A stretch of 64,000 nucleotides of DNA from DAOUBP01 sp964474695 (lineage in GTDB: Bacteria > Chloroflexota > Anaerolineae > CG2-30-64-16). The stretch is taken from the NCBI GenBank assembly GCA_964474695.1, contig CAYYTK010000003.1, positions 124,001 to 188,000 of the forward strand, written 5' to 3'. The notes below the pieces were generated by a model. The model ran no database searches. It was not told where the DNA came from and saw only the letters and a program-made list of their open reading frames with translations. Each line of letters starts with the position of its first letter. Position 1 is the stretch's first letter. Shown here one piece after another: positions 32,919-41,322 of the stretch. A program made the translations under genes and the position numbers.

Positions 32919-33387
32919 ATTGCGCATCGAGCAAGCCGCAATCCAGCGGATTGCGTTACGGTGCGGCGCAGCCCTGTGGCCCAGCCCTNNNNNNNNNNNN
33001 NNNNNNNNNNNNNNNNNNNNNNNNNNNNNNNNNNNNNNNNNNNNNNNNNNNNNNNNNNNNNNNNNNNNNNNNNNNNNNNNNNNNNNNNCCTGTGGCCCAG
33101 CCCTGTGACCCAGCCCTGTGGCGCAATCTGCTAGATTGCGCATGGAACGAGCCGCAATCCAGCGGATTGCGTTACGGTGCGGCGCAGCCCTGTGGCCCAG
33201 CCCTGTGACCCAGCCCTGTGGCGCAATCTGCTAGATTGCGCATGGAACGAGCCGCAATCCAGCGGATTGCGTTACGGTGCGGCGCAGCCCTGTGGCCCAG
33301 CCCTGTGACCCAGCCCTGTGGCGCAATCTGCTAGATTGCGCATGGAACGAGCCGCAATCCAGCGGATTGCGTTACGGCGTGACCCAG
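32905..33387. repeat. 100-bp tandem repeat array with two hairpins per unit
   Basis: Units start at 32905 (before the gap) and at 33121, 33221 and 33321 after it; the period is exactly 100 bp. Each unit holds two perfect hairpins, GCGCAATCT-GCT-AGATTGCGC and CGCAATCC-AGC-GGATTGCG, then three 11-bp steps of CCCTGTGGCCCAG/CCCTGTGACCCAG type. The unit before the gap differs slightly (CATCGAGCAAGCC). The array occupies the whole gap between two GH13 genes and probably caused the assembly break. Confidence 0.95.
32989..33088. other. Assembly gap (100 N)
   Basis: A run of exactly 100 N inside the tandem array, the conventional size for a scaffold gap of unknown length. The number of repeat copies and any sequence between them is therefore unknown. 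Confidence 0.99.
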
Positions 33388-33402
33388 CCCATAGGAGCAT
33401 CC

Positions 33403-35289
33403 TTGTCTACTCCCAACTATCTCGTTTCGATCCACCACGACGGCTCCCCGCGCTACGTGCGGCCGGCCGCGCGCCGCGAGCTCCGGCTCGGCGATGATGT
33501 GACGATCCGCCTGCGCGCCGCGCTTGACGCGCCGATCGAGCGCATCTTGCTGCGCACCTGCCCGGACGGCGAACAGTTCTTCACCGAGATGCAGCCCGCC
33601 GACGCCGCGCGCGCGGGAGTTCCGCCGGCCTGCCGCTGGTGGCAGGCCACCCTGCGGCTGAACATGCCGGTCACCACCTACCGCTTCCTGCTGTTCACCG
33701 CCGACGGTGTCTGGTGGTACAACGGCTCCGGGCTGCATCGGCATGTGCCGACCGATGCTGAGGACTTTCGCCTGCTGGCTGACTATACCGCTCCCGCCTG
33801 GTTGCATGACCAGGTCTTCTATCAGATCTTTCCGGATCGATTCGCCGACGGCGATCCGGCGAACAACGTGCGGGATGGGGAGTTCGAGTATCGTGACGTC
33901 AGGTCGCGTGCGAAGCGCTGGGGTGAGCCTTTGGGCCGCGGCCTGGCCGCCCTGGTCGAGTTCTACGGCGGGGATTTGCCCGGTGTGGAACAGCGGCTCG
34001 ACTACCTGGCCGACCTGGGCGTGAGCGCCATTTACCTGAATCCTATCTTCACGGCCTACAGCAATCACCGATATGACGGCATCGACTACAACAATGTGGA
34101 TCCGCACCTGGGCGGCAACCAGGCCCTCATCTCGCTGCGTCGCGCCACGGCGGCGCGCGGGATGCGCCTGGTGCTCGACATCGTGCCCAACCACTGCGGC
34201 GTGATGCATCCCTGGTTTCAAGCCGTGCTTGCCGATCGCAACGCGCTTACTGCCGAATTCTTCACCTTCCGCCACTATCCCGACGACTACGAATGCTGGC
34301 TCGGGGTGCGCAGCTTGCCCCGGCTGAATTTCCGGAGCCAGGCCGTCCGCGACGCGATCTATGCCGGTCCGGACGCCATCTTCCGGCATTGGCTGAGGGC
34401 GCCCTATGCCATCGACGGCTGGCGCATCGACGTCGCGAACATGCTGGGCCGCCAGGGCGCTGATCAATTGGCCGTGGATGTCGGCCGCGGCATTCGGCAA
34501 GCGGTCAAGGAGGAAAACGCCGCCGCATACCTGATGGGCGAGAACTTCTTTGACGGCAGCCCACAACTGCAGGGCGACACCCTGGACGCCACCATGAACT
34601 ATGCGGGGTTCACGTCGCCGCTGATCTACTGGCTGACTCATTTTCGGGTCGGCCAGCACGCTGAGCCGCGCGAGGTGATTTCATCCGTCCGCTGGCCTAC
34701 GCAAGCGCTGGTCGACACCTGGCGCGCCCACCGCGCAGCCATCCCCTGGGCCATCGCCCGCCAACAGTTCAACTTGCTCGGCTCACACGACACGCCGCGC
34801 ATTCGCTCGCTCCTCGCCGGTGATCGGGAGCGGGTCCGCCTGGCGATCGCCATCTTGTTGACCTACGTGGGCACGCCGTGCATCTACTACGGGGATGAGG
34901 TCGGCCTAGGTGAGGTGGACAGCTTCGAGGCGCGGCAGTGCATGGCCTGGGAGCACTCGGCCTGGGATGCCGGCCTGCGCAGCTACTGCCAGTCCCTGAT
35001 CCGGCTGCGCCGCACGTCGCCGGTGCTGATCGAAGGTGGGTTTCAGGTCTTAAGTGTTGAGGAGAACGTCCTGGCCTATCTGCGGGACACGGACGACGCG
35101 CAGATGATCGTGGTGGGCAATCGTGGGTCCGACGTGCGGCCGGCCGGTCCGCTGCCGGTCGCACATGGCGGCATCCCCGATGGGATGGAGTTCAGGGAGC
35201 TGTTTTCGGGGCAGTGCGCGACCGTGGTTAACGGCTGCCTGCCGCTGCCCGCCGTGCCGGCCGGTGTGCAGATCTGGTGTTCATCTTGA
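33403..35289 (+). CDS. GH13 maltodextrin glucosidase-like enzyme
   Basis: 628 residues. TTG at 33403 is chosen because AGGAG lies 5-6 bp upstream; a longer frame translates the repeat array. The N-terminal ~125 residues are a beta domain typical of cyclomaltodextrinase/MalZ enzymes. The barrel starts 'PAWLHDQVFYQIFPDRFADGDP', has an insertion with 'GGDLPGVEQRLDYLADLGVSAIYLNPIF', then 'VLDIVPNHCG', nucleophile 'DGWRIDVANMLG' (~338-349), acid/base 'LMGENFFDG' (~377) and 'NLLGSHDTPRIRSLL' (~457-471). 'GTPCIYYGDEVGL' is typical. It lacks a signal peptide and should hydrolyse imported maltodextrins in the cytoplasm. The esterase gene follows 14 bp after the stop. Confidence 0.92.
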   Translation: MSTPNYLVSIHHDGSPRYVRPAARRELRLGDDVTIRLRAALDAPIERILLRTCPDGEQFFTEMQPADAARAGVPPACRWWQATLRLNMPVTTYRFLLFTADGVWWYNGSGLHRHVPTDAEDFRLLADYTAPAWLHDQVFYQIFPDRFADGDPANNVRDGEFEYRDVRSRAKRWGEPLGRGLAALVEFYGGDLPGVEQRLDYLADLGVSAIYLNPIFTAYSNHRYDGIDYNNVDPHLGGNQALISLRRATAARGMRLVLDIVPNHCGVMHPWFQAVLADRNALTAEFFTFRHYPDDYECWLGVRSLPRLNFRSQAVRDAIYAGPDAIFRHWLRAPYAIDGWRIDVANMLGRQGADQLAVDVGRGIRQAVKEENAAAYLMGENFFDGSPQLQGDTLDATMNYAGFTSPLIYWLTHFRVGQHAEPREVISSVRWPTQALVDTWRAHRAAIPWAIARQQFNLLGSHDTPRIRSLLAGDRERVRLAIAILLTYVGTPCIYYGDEVGLGEVDSFEARQCMAWEHSAWDAGLRSYCQSLIRLRRTSPVLIEGGFQVLSVEENVLAYLRDTDDAQMIVVGNRGSDVRPAGPLPVAHGGIPDGMEFRELFSGQCATVVNGCLPLPAVPAGVQIWCSS

Positions 35290-35303
35290 AATAGGAGCGT
35301 CTC

Positions 35304-36272
35304 ATGCTTTTTGATTTGCCCCTGGAACAACTCCGCAACTACTGCCCGCCCCGGACGCAGCCTGCGGACTTCGATGCTTTTTGGACCCAAACCTTGGGTG
35401 AGGCACGACGCCACCCGCTGGACGCCCGCTTTGAGCCATACCACACCGGCCTGCGCCTGGTGGAGGCATTCGACGTCACGTTCAACGGTTATGCCGGCCA
35501 ACCCATCAAGGGGTGGCTGCTGTTGCCCCGTTTGCGTTCCGGCCCTTTGCCGTGCGTGGTGGAGTACATCGGCTACGGGGGCGGCCGTGGGCATCCCCTT
35601 GACTGGCTGCTGTGGAGTAACGCAGGGTATGCCCACCTGGTGATGGACACCCGCGGCCAGGGCAGCACCTGGCGCGCCGGTGATACGCCTGACCTGGAAG
35701 TTGACGGCGGCAACCCACAGGTCCCCGGCTTCATGACTCGCGGCATCCTCAGCGCGCAGACGTACTATTATCGTCGCGTCTTTGCCGACGCGGTGCGGGC
35801 CGTCGAAGCCGCCCGCGCACACCCGGACGTAGACGGCCGGCGCATCGCGGTCACCGGCGGCAGCCAGGGCGGAGGCATCACGCTGGCCGTGGCCGGACTG
35901 GTTGCGGATCTCGCCGCCGCTCTGCCCGACGTGCCGTTTCTGTGCCACTACGGCCGCGCGATGGAGTTGGTGGATACTGATCCCTATCACGAGATCACGC
36001 GTTACTGTCATACCCATCGTAACAAGATCGAGACGGTCTTTGCGACGCTCTCCTACTTCGATGGCCTCAACTTCGCCGCGCGGGCCAACGCCCCGGCACT
36101 CTTTTCCGTGGGCCTGATGGACGACACGTGTCCGCCCTCCACGGTCTTTGCCGCTTACAATCACTATGCCGGAGAGAAGCACATCAAGGTCTGGCCGTAC
36201 AATCGGCACGAAGGTGGCGAGACTTTCCAGAACATCGAGAAGGTGAAATTCCTCGCAGCGTTATGGGGATAG
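35304..36272 (+). CDS. CE7 acetyl xylan esterase / cephalosporin-C deacetylase family
   Basis: 322 residues, the usual length of the family; the start follows AGGAG. 'PADFDAFWTQTLGEARRHPL' at the N-terminus, 'PLPCVVEYIGYGGGRG', 'VMDTRGQGSTWR' and 'GFMTRGILSAQTYYYRRVFADAVRAVE' are CE7 signatures (the RGQ motif is present). The catalytic triad is visible: Ser in 'VTGGSQGGGITLA' (~185), Asp in 'GLMDDTCPPST' (~271) and His in 'NRHEGGE' (~299). The enzyme is cytoplasmic and removes acetyl groups from imported oligosaccharides, usually acetylated xylo-oligosaccharides. Its place between GH13 and GH31 genes suggests handling of acetylated glycans. Confidence 0.92.
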   Translation: MLFDLPLEQLRNYCPPRTQPADFDAFWTQTLGEARRHPLDARFEPYHTGLRLVEAFDVTFNGYAGQPIKGWLLLPRLRSGPLPCVVEYIGYGGGRGHPLDWLLWSNAGYAHLVMDTRGQGSTWRAGDTPDLEVDGGNPQVPGFMTRGILSAQTYYYRRVFADAVRAVEAARAHPDVDGRRIAVTGGSQGGGITLAVAGLVADLAAALPDVPFLCHYGRAMELVDTDPYHEITRYCHTHRNKIETVFATLSYFDGLNFAARANAPALFSVGLMDDTCPPSTVFAAYNHYAGEKHIKVWPYNRHEGGETFQNIEKVKFLAALWG

Positions 36273-36279
36273 GAATAAT

Positions 36280-36385
36280 GCAGGGGCGAGGCATTCCTCC
36301 CCGACACGCCGTTACGATAGATGTCTCATGCGATGCACAGCCTCTCGTTACGGCAGATCCACCCAGGAATGCCTCGCCCCTACCT
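36280..36385. repeat. Long inverted repeat between convergent esterase and GH31 genes
   Basis: Arms AGGGGCGAGGCATTCCT and AGGAATGCCTCGCCCCT flank about 65 bp. It covers the 3' end of the GH31 gene and its stop. It could act as a bidirectional terminator, and its arm ends resemble the GGGGCGGG repeat family. Confidence 0.8.
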
Positions 36386-38815
36386 GCGTCCCATCACATC
36401 CAGCAGCGCCATCCACTGCGCCTCACTCACGCGGTCGATCCCGCCTGCGGCGCGGCCGCGCGCCGCGGGATCCTGCAGCAAAGCCGGCAGCATGCGCTCC
36501 ACTTCCCACTTGACCCACGAGTTCATGCGGAAAGCCTCCAGCATCGCGCGGCACGTTTCCGCGCGGCGATCGCGCCGCGAGAGCAGTGAGCCTGCCGACA
36601 CGCCGAAGCTGAGCGCCAACTCATCGGCCGGGCCGACCGCGACCGCGGGCAGCGCCAGCGATTCCGTGGCCTCTTCGTAAGTCCACGCGACCGCCTGCGC
36701 AGCGCCGTTGACCGACAGCATGAGCTCTTCCGGCCGCCGCACGCCGCGGAAAACCAGCCGGTAGCTGCGGCCGGCCGGGATGTGGCCCGCCGCGCCTTCA
36801 CCCCTGGCAATCTTGAAGTCCAGGCGCGAATCTCCCCATGTCTGTGCCAGCCGCGTGAGTGCGTAGTCGCCCTGCAGGTACGCGGTGGAGTTGCCGTCGT
36901 CCTCATAGAGGGTGAACGCGCCGTCCGCGCCGGGGAAGGCGTAGATGGTCAGTTCCTGGGGCGCCTCGACGCCGCCCCAACCTGCCAGCGGCCCCAACGG
37001 CACGATGCCGCCTGCACGGGCCAAGACCGGGATTTCATCCAACGTGCCGTAAAGCGTCACCGTCCGATTGCCTGCGAAGTGCTCGCCGGTGGTGAAATCA
37101 AACCAATTTCCCTCGGGCAGCCAGATGCTCTGCCGGCTCAGATTGGTCTCCGCGTGGCGCGGCGTCACGAACGGTGCGGCCAGCAGCTCGCTGCCGAACC
37201 AGAACTGGTTGCGGCAGTGATACGCCTCATTGCGTTCCGGGTCCCAGAAATAGGCCGGCGTCACCAGCGGGATGCTCTCACGCGTCATACGCCAGGCCAT
37301 GCTGTAGAGGTAGGGGATCAACGCATGGCGCAACTGCATGGCGGCGCGCGTGACGCGGAAGACATCGTCGCCGTGACCCCACGGCCTGCGGTCGTGGAAC
37401 GGGTTGTTGGTGCTGTGCAGCCGCAGGATCGGGCTGAAGACGCCGTACTGCACCCAGCGCGCGTACAACTCCGGCTCCTCGATGCCGCCCATGTGGCCGC
37501 CGATATCGTGGCTCCACCAGCCGAACGCCACGTTGGCTGCCGTGGCGGTGAAGTAGGGCTGGAACGCTAGAGAGGCCCAGGTCACGACGCTATCGCCCGA
37601 GAAGCCGAGGGGATAACGATGGCTGCCCAGGCCGCCCCAACGCGAGAAGATGAAGGGCCGCCGGGCGCCATCGCGGCCGAGGTCGTAGAAATGCAGGTGA
37701 TTGAGCCACCACAGCGGGTCCATGACCTCGGCGACCGGCTGCCGGGAGTAGGTCATGCGCTGGCCCTGCTGCCAATCCAGCCACCAAAAATCGACCCCCT
37801 GGGCCTCCAGGGGATGGTGCAGGATCTCGAAGTAACCCTCGACGAAGTGAGGGTCGGCCAGGTCGAAGCGCACGGGCTGCTTTTCGGCCGGGTCCTGCCC
37901 CATCCAGCGCGCCATCGCTTCGTATTGCTCCTCGTGCGGCCAGACGCCGTCCGCGGGGTGCAGGTTGAGCGCGGTGCGCAGACCCTGGCTGTGCAGCCAG
38001 GCGAGGAAGCCTTCAGGGTCGGGCCATTGTTGGCGGTTCCAGGTGTAGCCGGTCCAGCCGGTCGATGCATTGCCGGTTTGGGTGAGGTGCCAGTCCATGT
38101 CGATGATGCACACCGACAGCGGCGCCTGGTGCTCGCGAAACTCGACCATGAGATCGCGCAGCTCATCCTGCCGGTAGTTCCAGTAGCGGCTCCACCAGTT
38201 GCCCAGCGCATAGCGCGGCGGCAGCGGCGTCCCGCCGGTGACCCTGGTGTAATCCTGCAAACAGCCGATGTAGTCATGGCCGTAGCCGAAGAAGTACAGG
38301 TCCTGGTATTCGGAAAGCCGGGCCGGCGGCCGCTGCGCCAGCCAGCCATCCTCAGCGAATACCAGGCTCTGGGTGTCGTCCACCAGCGCCCAGCCCGCGC
38401 GCGACATCAGGCCGGGTTCCAACGCGATTTCGCCGTCGGCCTTGTCCAGGGTGCGCGCGGTGCCCCGCAGGTTGTGGCGGTCGCGGTCGCCGTAGCGCCA
38501 GGTCACGCCCAGGCCCTTGACCAGGATCGAAAGGGTCTCCGCGGTGAACCTTGCCCCGGTGACGGCGTAGCGCAGCAGCAGGTGCTCAGTCTCGATCTCG
38601 ATCTGTTCCGGCAACCGCCTGACCTCGAACGGCGGCACGGGCTGCCGGCGATGCCAGAATGCCTGGCTGGCGCGATCTTCGAAGATCTCGCCGCGGCTGG
38701 TCTCCATGCGGATCAGGCGCGGCGTCAACACGGTGAAGCGGACGTGCGGGCCGATCACCACTGCGGCCGGATCGGCTTGCGACGGAAAGGAAGTGGGAAG
38801 CGCGCTGGCAGACAT
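36380..38815 (-). CDS. GH31 alpha-glycosidase (alpha-glucosidase/alpha-xylosidase)
   Basis: 811 residues. The N-terminal beta domain (~1-195) leads into the barrel at 'PPRYALGNWWSRYWNYRQDELRDLMVEFREHQAPLSVCIIDMDWH'. The nucleophile Asp lies in 'VDFWWLDWQQGQ' (~345) and the acid/base Asp in 'GFSGDSVVTWASL' (~407), preceded by 'RPFIFSRWGGLGSHRYPLGFSGD'. 'GYWSHDIGG'-type sequence ('FGWWSHDIGGHMGG') completes the site. The C-terminal region includes an extra ~90 residues ('FRMNSWVKWEVERMLPALLQDP'). No signal peptide, so it acts on imported alpha-glucosides or alpha-xylosides. It is transcribed opposite to the GH13/CE7 genes, converging on an inverted repeat. Confidence 0.92.
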   Translation of the reverse strand: MSASALPTSFPSQADPAAVVIGPHVRFTVLTPRLIRMETSRGEIFEDRASQAFWHRRQPVPPFEVRRLPEQIEIETEHLLLRYAVTGARFTAETLSILVKGLGVTWRYGDRDRHNLRGTARTLDKADGEIALEPGLMSRAGWALVDDTQSLVFAEDGWLAQRPPARLSEYQDLYFFGYGHDYIGCLQDYTRVTGGTPLPPRYALGNWWSRYWNYRQDELRDLMVEFREHQAPLSVCIIDMDWHLTQTGNASTGWTGYTWNRQQWPDPEGFLAWLHSQGLRTALNLHPADGVWPHEEQYEAMARWMGQDPAEKQPVRFDLADPHFVEGYFEILHHPLEAQGVDFWWLDWQQGQRMTYSRQPVAEVMDPLWWLNHLHFYDLGRDGARRPFIFSRWGGLGSHRYPLGFSGDSVVTWASLAFQPYFTATAANVAFGWWSHDIGGHMGGIEEPELYARWVQYGVFSPILRLHSTNNPFHDRRPWGHGDDVFRVTRAAMQLRHALIPYLYSMAWRMTRESIPLVTPAYFWDPERNEAYHCRNQFWFGSELLAAPFVTPRHAETNLSRQSIWLPEGNWFDFTTGEHFAGNRTVTLYGTLDEIPVLARAGGIVPLGPLAGWGGVEAPQELTIYAFPGADGAFTLYEDDGNSTAYLQGDYALTRLAQTWGDSRLDFKIARGEGAAGHIPAGRSYRLVFRGVRRPEELMLSVNGAAQAVAWTYEEATESLALPAVAVGPADELALSFGVSAGSLLSRRDRRAETCRAMLEAFRMNSWVKWEVERMLPALLQDPAARGRAAGGIDRVSEAQWMALLDVMGRR

Positions 38816-38838
38816 CGTTGATCCTTTACCGGGTTGGG

Positions 38839-40527
38839 TTACTGCGTCAGCCGCCGGTGCACCAGGCGATGCGGGGTGTCCGCTTCGACGCCCAGGCGCT
38901 TGCGGCGGTCGGCTTCGTAGTCGGCGCAGTTGCCCACCGACCAGCGGACCGTGCCATCTTCTTCGAACGCGAGGATATGCGTGCAGATGCGGTCGAGGAA
39001 CCAGCGGTCGTGGCTCACCACGATGGCGCTGCCCGCGAAGTCGTCCAGCGCTTCTTCCAGCGCCCGCAGCGTGTTGACGTCCAGGTCGTTGGTGGGTTCA
39101 TCCAACAGCAGCACGTTGGCGCCCTGTTTCAGCACCTTGGCCAGGTGCACGCGGTTGCGCTCGCCGCCGGAGAGGTCGCCCACGCGCTTCTGCTGATCGG
39201 CGCCGATGAAGTTGAAGCCGTTGACATAAGCCCGACTGTTCATCTTCCGGGGGCCCAACACGATGATCTCTTCGCCGCCGCTGATCTCTTCCCACACCGT
39301 CTTGTCCGCGTTCAGCGTGTCACGGCTCTGATCCACGTAGCCCAGCGTCACGGTCTGACCGATGATCACCTTGCCGGCGTCCGGCTGCTCCTGGCCGGTG
39401 ATCATCCGCAGCATCGTGGTTTTGCCCGCGCCGTTGGGGCCGATGACGCCGACCACTGCGCCAGGCGGCGCCTGGAAGCTGAGGTTTTCGAACAGCAGCC
39501 GGGCCTGGCCGGCATCGCCGAATGCCTTGGCAACCCCGGCGAAATCGATCACCACGTCACCCAGCCGAGGGCCAGGGGGGATGTAGATCTGCATCTCTTC
39601 GCGGCGCTGCTCCGTCTCCTGGCTCAACAGCTTCTCGTAGGCGGACACGCGCGCCTTGCCCTTGGCCTGCCGCGCCTTGGCCGACATGCGGATCCAATCC
39701 AGCTCGCGCTCCAGAGTGCGGATGCGGCGGGTGTCGGCCTTCTCCTCCTTGCGCAGCCGCTCCTGCTTTTGCTCCAGCCATGAGGAGTAGTTGCCGCGCC
39801 ACGGGATGCCGTACCCGCGATCCAGCTCCAGGATCCATTCCGCCACATTGTCGAGGAAGTAGCGGTCGTGGGTGACCGCGATGACGGTGCCGCGATAGCT
39901 TTGCAGGTGGCGCTCCAGCCACGCCACCGACTCGGCATCCAGGTGGTTGGTCGGCTCGTCCAGCAGCAGGATATCGGGCTCGGTGAGCAGCAGCCGGCAC
40001 AGCGCCACGCGGCGCCGCTCGCCGCCGGAAAGCACCGCCACGGGGGTGTCGCCGGGCGGGCAGCGCAGCGCGTCCATGGCCTGCTCCAGCTTGTTGTCCA
40101 GGTTCCACGCATCGTGCTTGTCCAGCTCTTCCTGGATGCGGCCTTGCTGCTCGATCAGGGCGTCGAAATCGGCGTCGGGATCGTTGAATTTCTCAGTGAG
40201 CTCCTCGTACTGGCGCAGCAGGCTTACGATGGGACGGACCCCCTCCTCGACGACCTGGCGGACCGTCTTGGAGGCGTCCAACGCGGGCTCCTGTTCCAGC
40301 AGGCCGCGCGTGTAGCCCTTAGAGAGCATGGTTTCGCCGGTGTAGTCCTGGTCGACGCCGGCCATGATGCGCAGCAGGGTGCTCTTGCCCGCGCCGTTCA
40401 GGCCGAGCACGCCGATCTTCGCGCCGTAGAAGAAGCCCAGCGAGATGTCGCGCAGCACCTGCCGATTGGGCGGGTGCACGCGCCCCACGCGCACCATGGA
40501 GTAGATGACTTGTTGTGTTTCGGCCAT
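38839..40527 (-). CDS. ettA: Energy-dependent translational throttle protein (ABC-F)
   Basis: 562 residues from ATG at 40527, matching the normal EttA start; the longer frame to 40581 is not supported. 'YSMVRVGRVHPPNRQVLRDISLGFFYGAKIGVLGLNGAGKSTLLRIMAGVDQDYTGE' is nearly the EttA consensus. Both nucleotide-binding domains have Walker A ('GLNGAGKST' 42-50, 'GPNGAGKTT' ~360-368), signatures 'LSGGERRRVALCRLLL' and 'LSGGERNRVHLAKVL', and 'LLLDEPTNHLDAES' / 'LLLDEPTNDLDVNT'. The arm and the linker 'RIRTLERELDWIRMSAKARQAKGKARV' are present. EttA binds the ribosomal E site and gates entry into elongation by ADP/ATP ratio. The histidine phosphatase gene lies directly upstream. Confidence 0.95.
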   Translation of the reverse strand: MAETQQVIYSMVRVGRVHPPNRQVLRDISLGFFYGAKIGVLGLNGAGKSTLLRIMAGVDQDYTGETMLSKGYTRGLLEQEPALDASKTVRQVVEEGVRPIVSLLRQYEELTEKFNDPDADFDALIEQQGRIQEELDKHDAWNLDNKLEQAMDALRCPPGDTPVAVLSGGERRRVALCRLLLTEPDILLLDEPTNHLDAESVAWLERHLQSYRGTVIAVTHDRYFLDNVAEWILELDRGYGIPWRGNYSSWLEQKQERLRKEEKADTRRIRTLERELDWIRMSAKARQAKGKARVSAYEKLLSQETEQRREEMQIYIPPGPRLGDVVIDFAGVAKAFGDAGQARLLFENLSFQAPPGAVVGVIGPNGAGKTTMLRMITGQEQPDAGKVIIGQTVTLGYVDQSRDTLNADKTVWEEISGGEEIIVLGPRKMNSRAYVNGFNFIGADQQKRVGDLSGGERNRVHLAKVLKQGANVLLLDEPTNDLDVNTLRALEEALDDFAGSAIVVSHDRWFLDRICTHILAFEEDGTVRWSVGNCADYEADRRKRLGVEADTPHRLVHRRLTQ

Positions 40528-40540
40528 GCTATAATAGCCC

Positions 40541-41212
40541 TCACGAATCGTGCAGGTCCCACCACTTGGACAGCCGGCCATCGGAGCGGGCAGGCTGATC
40601 GGTGTAGTGGGATACGTCGTTGAACAGCATCAGGCGCGCCCGCACCGGATCCCTGAAGTCCAACACGTTCAGGCACGCGGGAGACTGGTCCAACCGATCG
40701 CGGAAGCCGCGGGCGTCGAAGCCCAGCAGGCTGCTGATGATCAGCCGGATCGTGGCTTTGTGGGACACGACCGCCACGGTCTCGTCCTTGTGCAGGGTGA
40801 CGATCTCACGAACCACCGGCAGTGCGCGGGCCATGACGCTGAGCCCGGACTCGCCGCCCTGGGGCGCAAAAATGAAGGGGTCCTCGGCCCAGGCCGCGTA
40901 TTCCTCAGCAAACTGGGCCTCGACATCGGAGCGGCGCAGCTCTTCCCAGTGGCCGTGGTTGATTTCCCGCAGGCCCTCGCGTGGGATCGGCGTGAAGCCG
41001 TAAGGGCGGCCGATGATGGCCGCGGTCTCCATGGTGCGGCTGAGGGGGCTGGCATAGATCGCAGTGATGCGATCATCGGCCAGGCGCCGGGCCAGGCATT
41101 CCGCCTGCCACCGGCCGGTGTCGGAAAGCTCCACGTTCGTCGAGCCGGCAAAGCGGTCCTCGACGGTGAGGACGGTCGCGCCGTGACGGATCAGGAAGAC
41201 TCGGGTTGTCAT
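40541..41212 (-). CDS. Histidine phosphatase family protein
   Basis: 223 residues. 'FLIRHGATVLTVEDRFAGSTNVELSDTGRWQAECLARRL' carries the RHG phospho-histidine motif (9-11) and the usual spacing. 'IYASPLSRTMETAAIIGRPYG' holds the second Arg, 'LREINHGHWE' the conserved Glu, and 'ETVAVVSHKATIRLII' the second His. The branch includes phosphoglycerate mutases, alpha-ribazole phosphatase and general phosphatases; the exact substrate cannot be told. Its stop lies 14 bp before the ettA start, so the two may be cotranscribed. Confidence 0.88.
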   Translation of the reverse strand: MTTRVFLIRHGATVLTVEDRFAGSTNVELSDTGRWQAECLARRLADDRITAIYASPLSRTMETAAIIGRPYGFTPIPREGLREINHGHWEELRRSDVEAQFAEEYAAWAEDPFIFAPQGGESGLSVMARALPVVREIVTLHKDETVAVVSHKATIRLIISSLLGFDARGFRDRLDQSPACLNVLDFRDPVRARLMLFNDVSHYTDQPARSDGRLSKWWDLHDS

Positions 41213-41322
41213 ATGTCTGCGCTCCTTGTGAGCATCGGGTGGGTTGGGTGTGGGCAGGCTTCATTATACCCAAACCGGCCCACATGGCGAAATTGCATTT
41301 GAGAATGACGGAGTTGGTTAGC

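Noticed and set aside
33121..33387. CRISPR-like regular array
   Set aside because: The whole 100-bp unit repeats, including what would be spacers; no cas genes are nearby.
33277..33402. Upstream extension of the maltodextrin glucosidase gene from 33277
   Set aside because: These codons are the palindromic repeat; the TTG at 33403 has the ribosome site and the family-like N-terminus.
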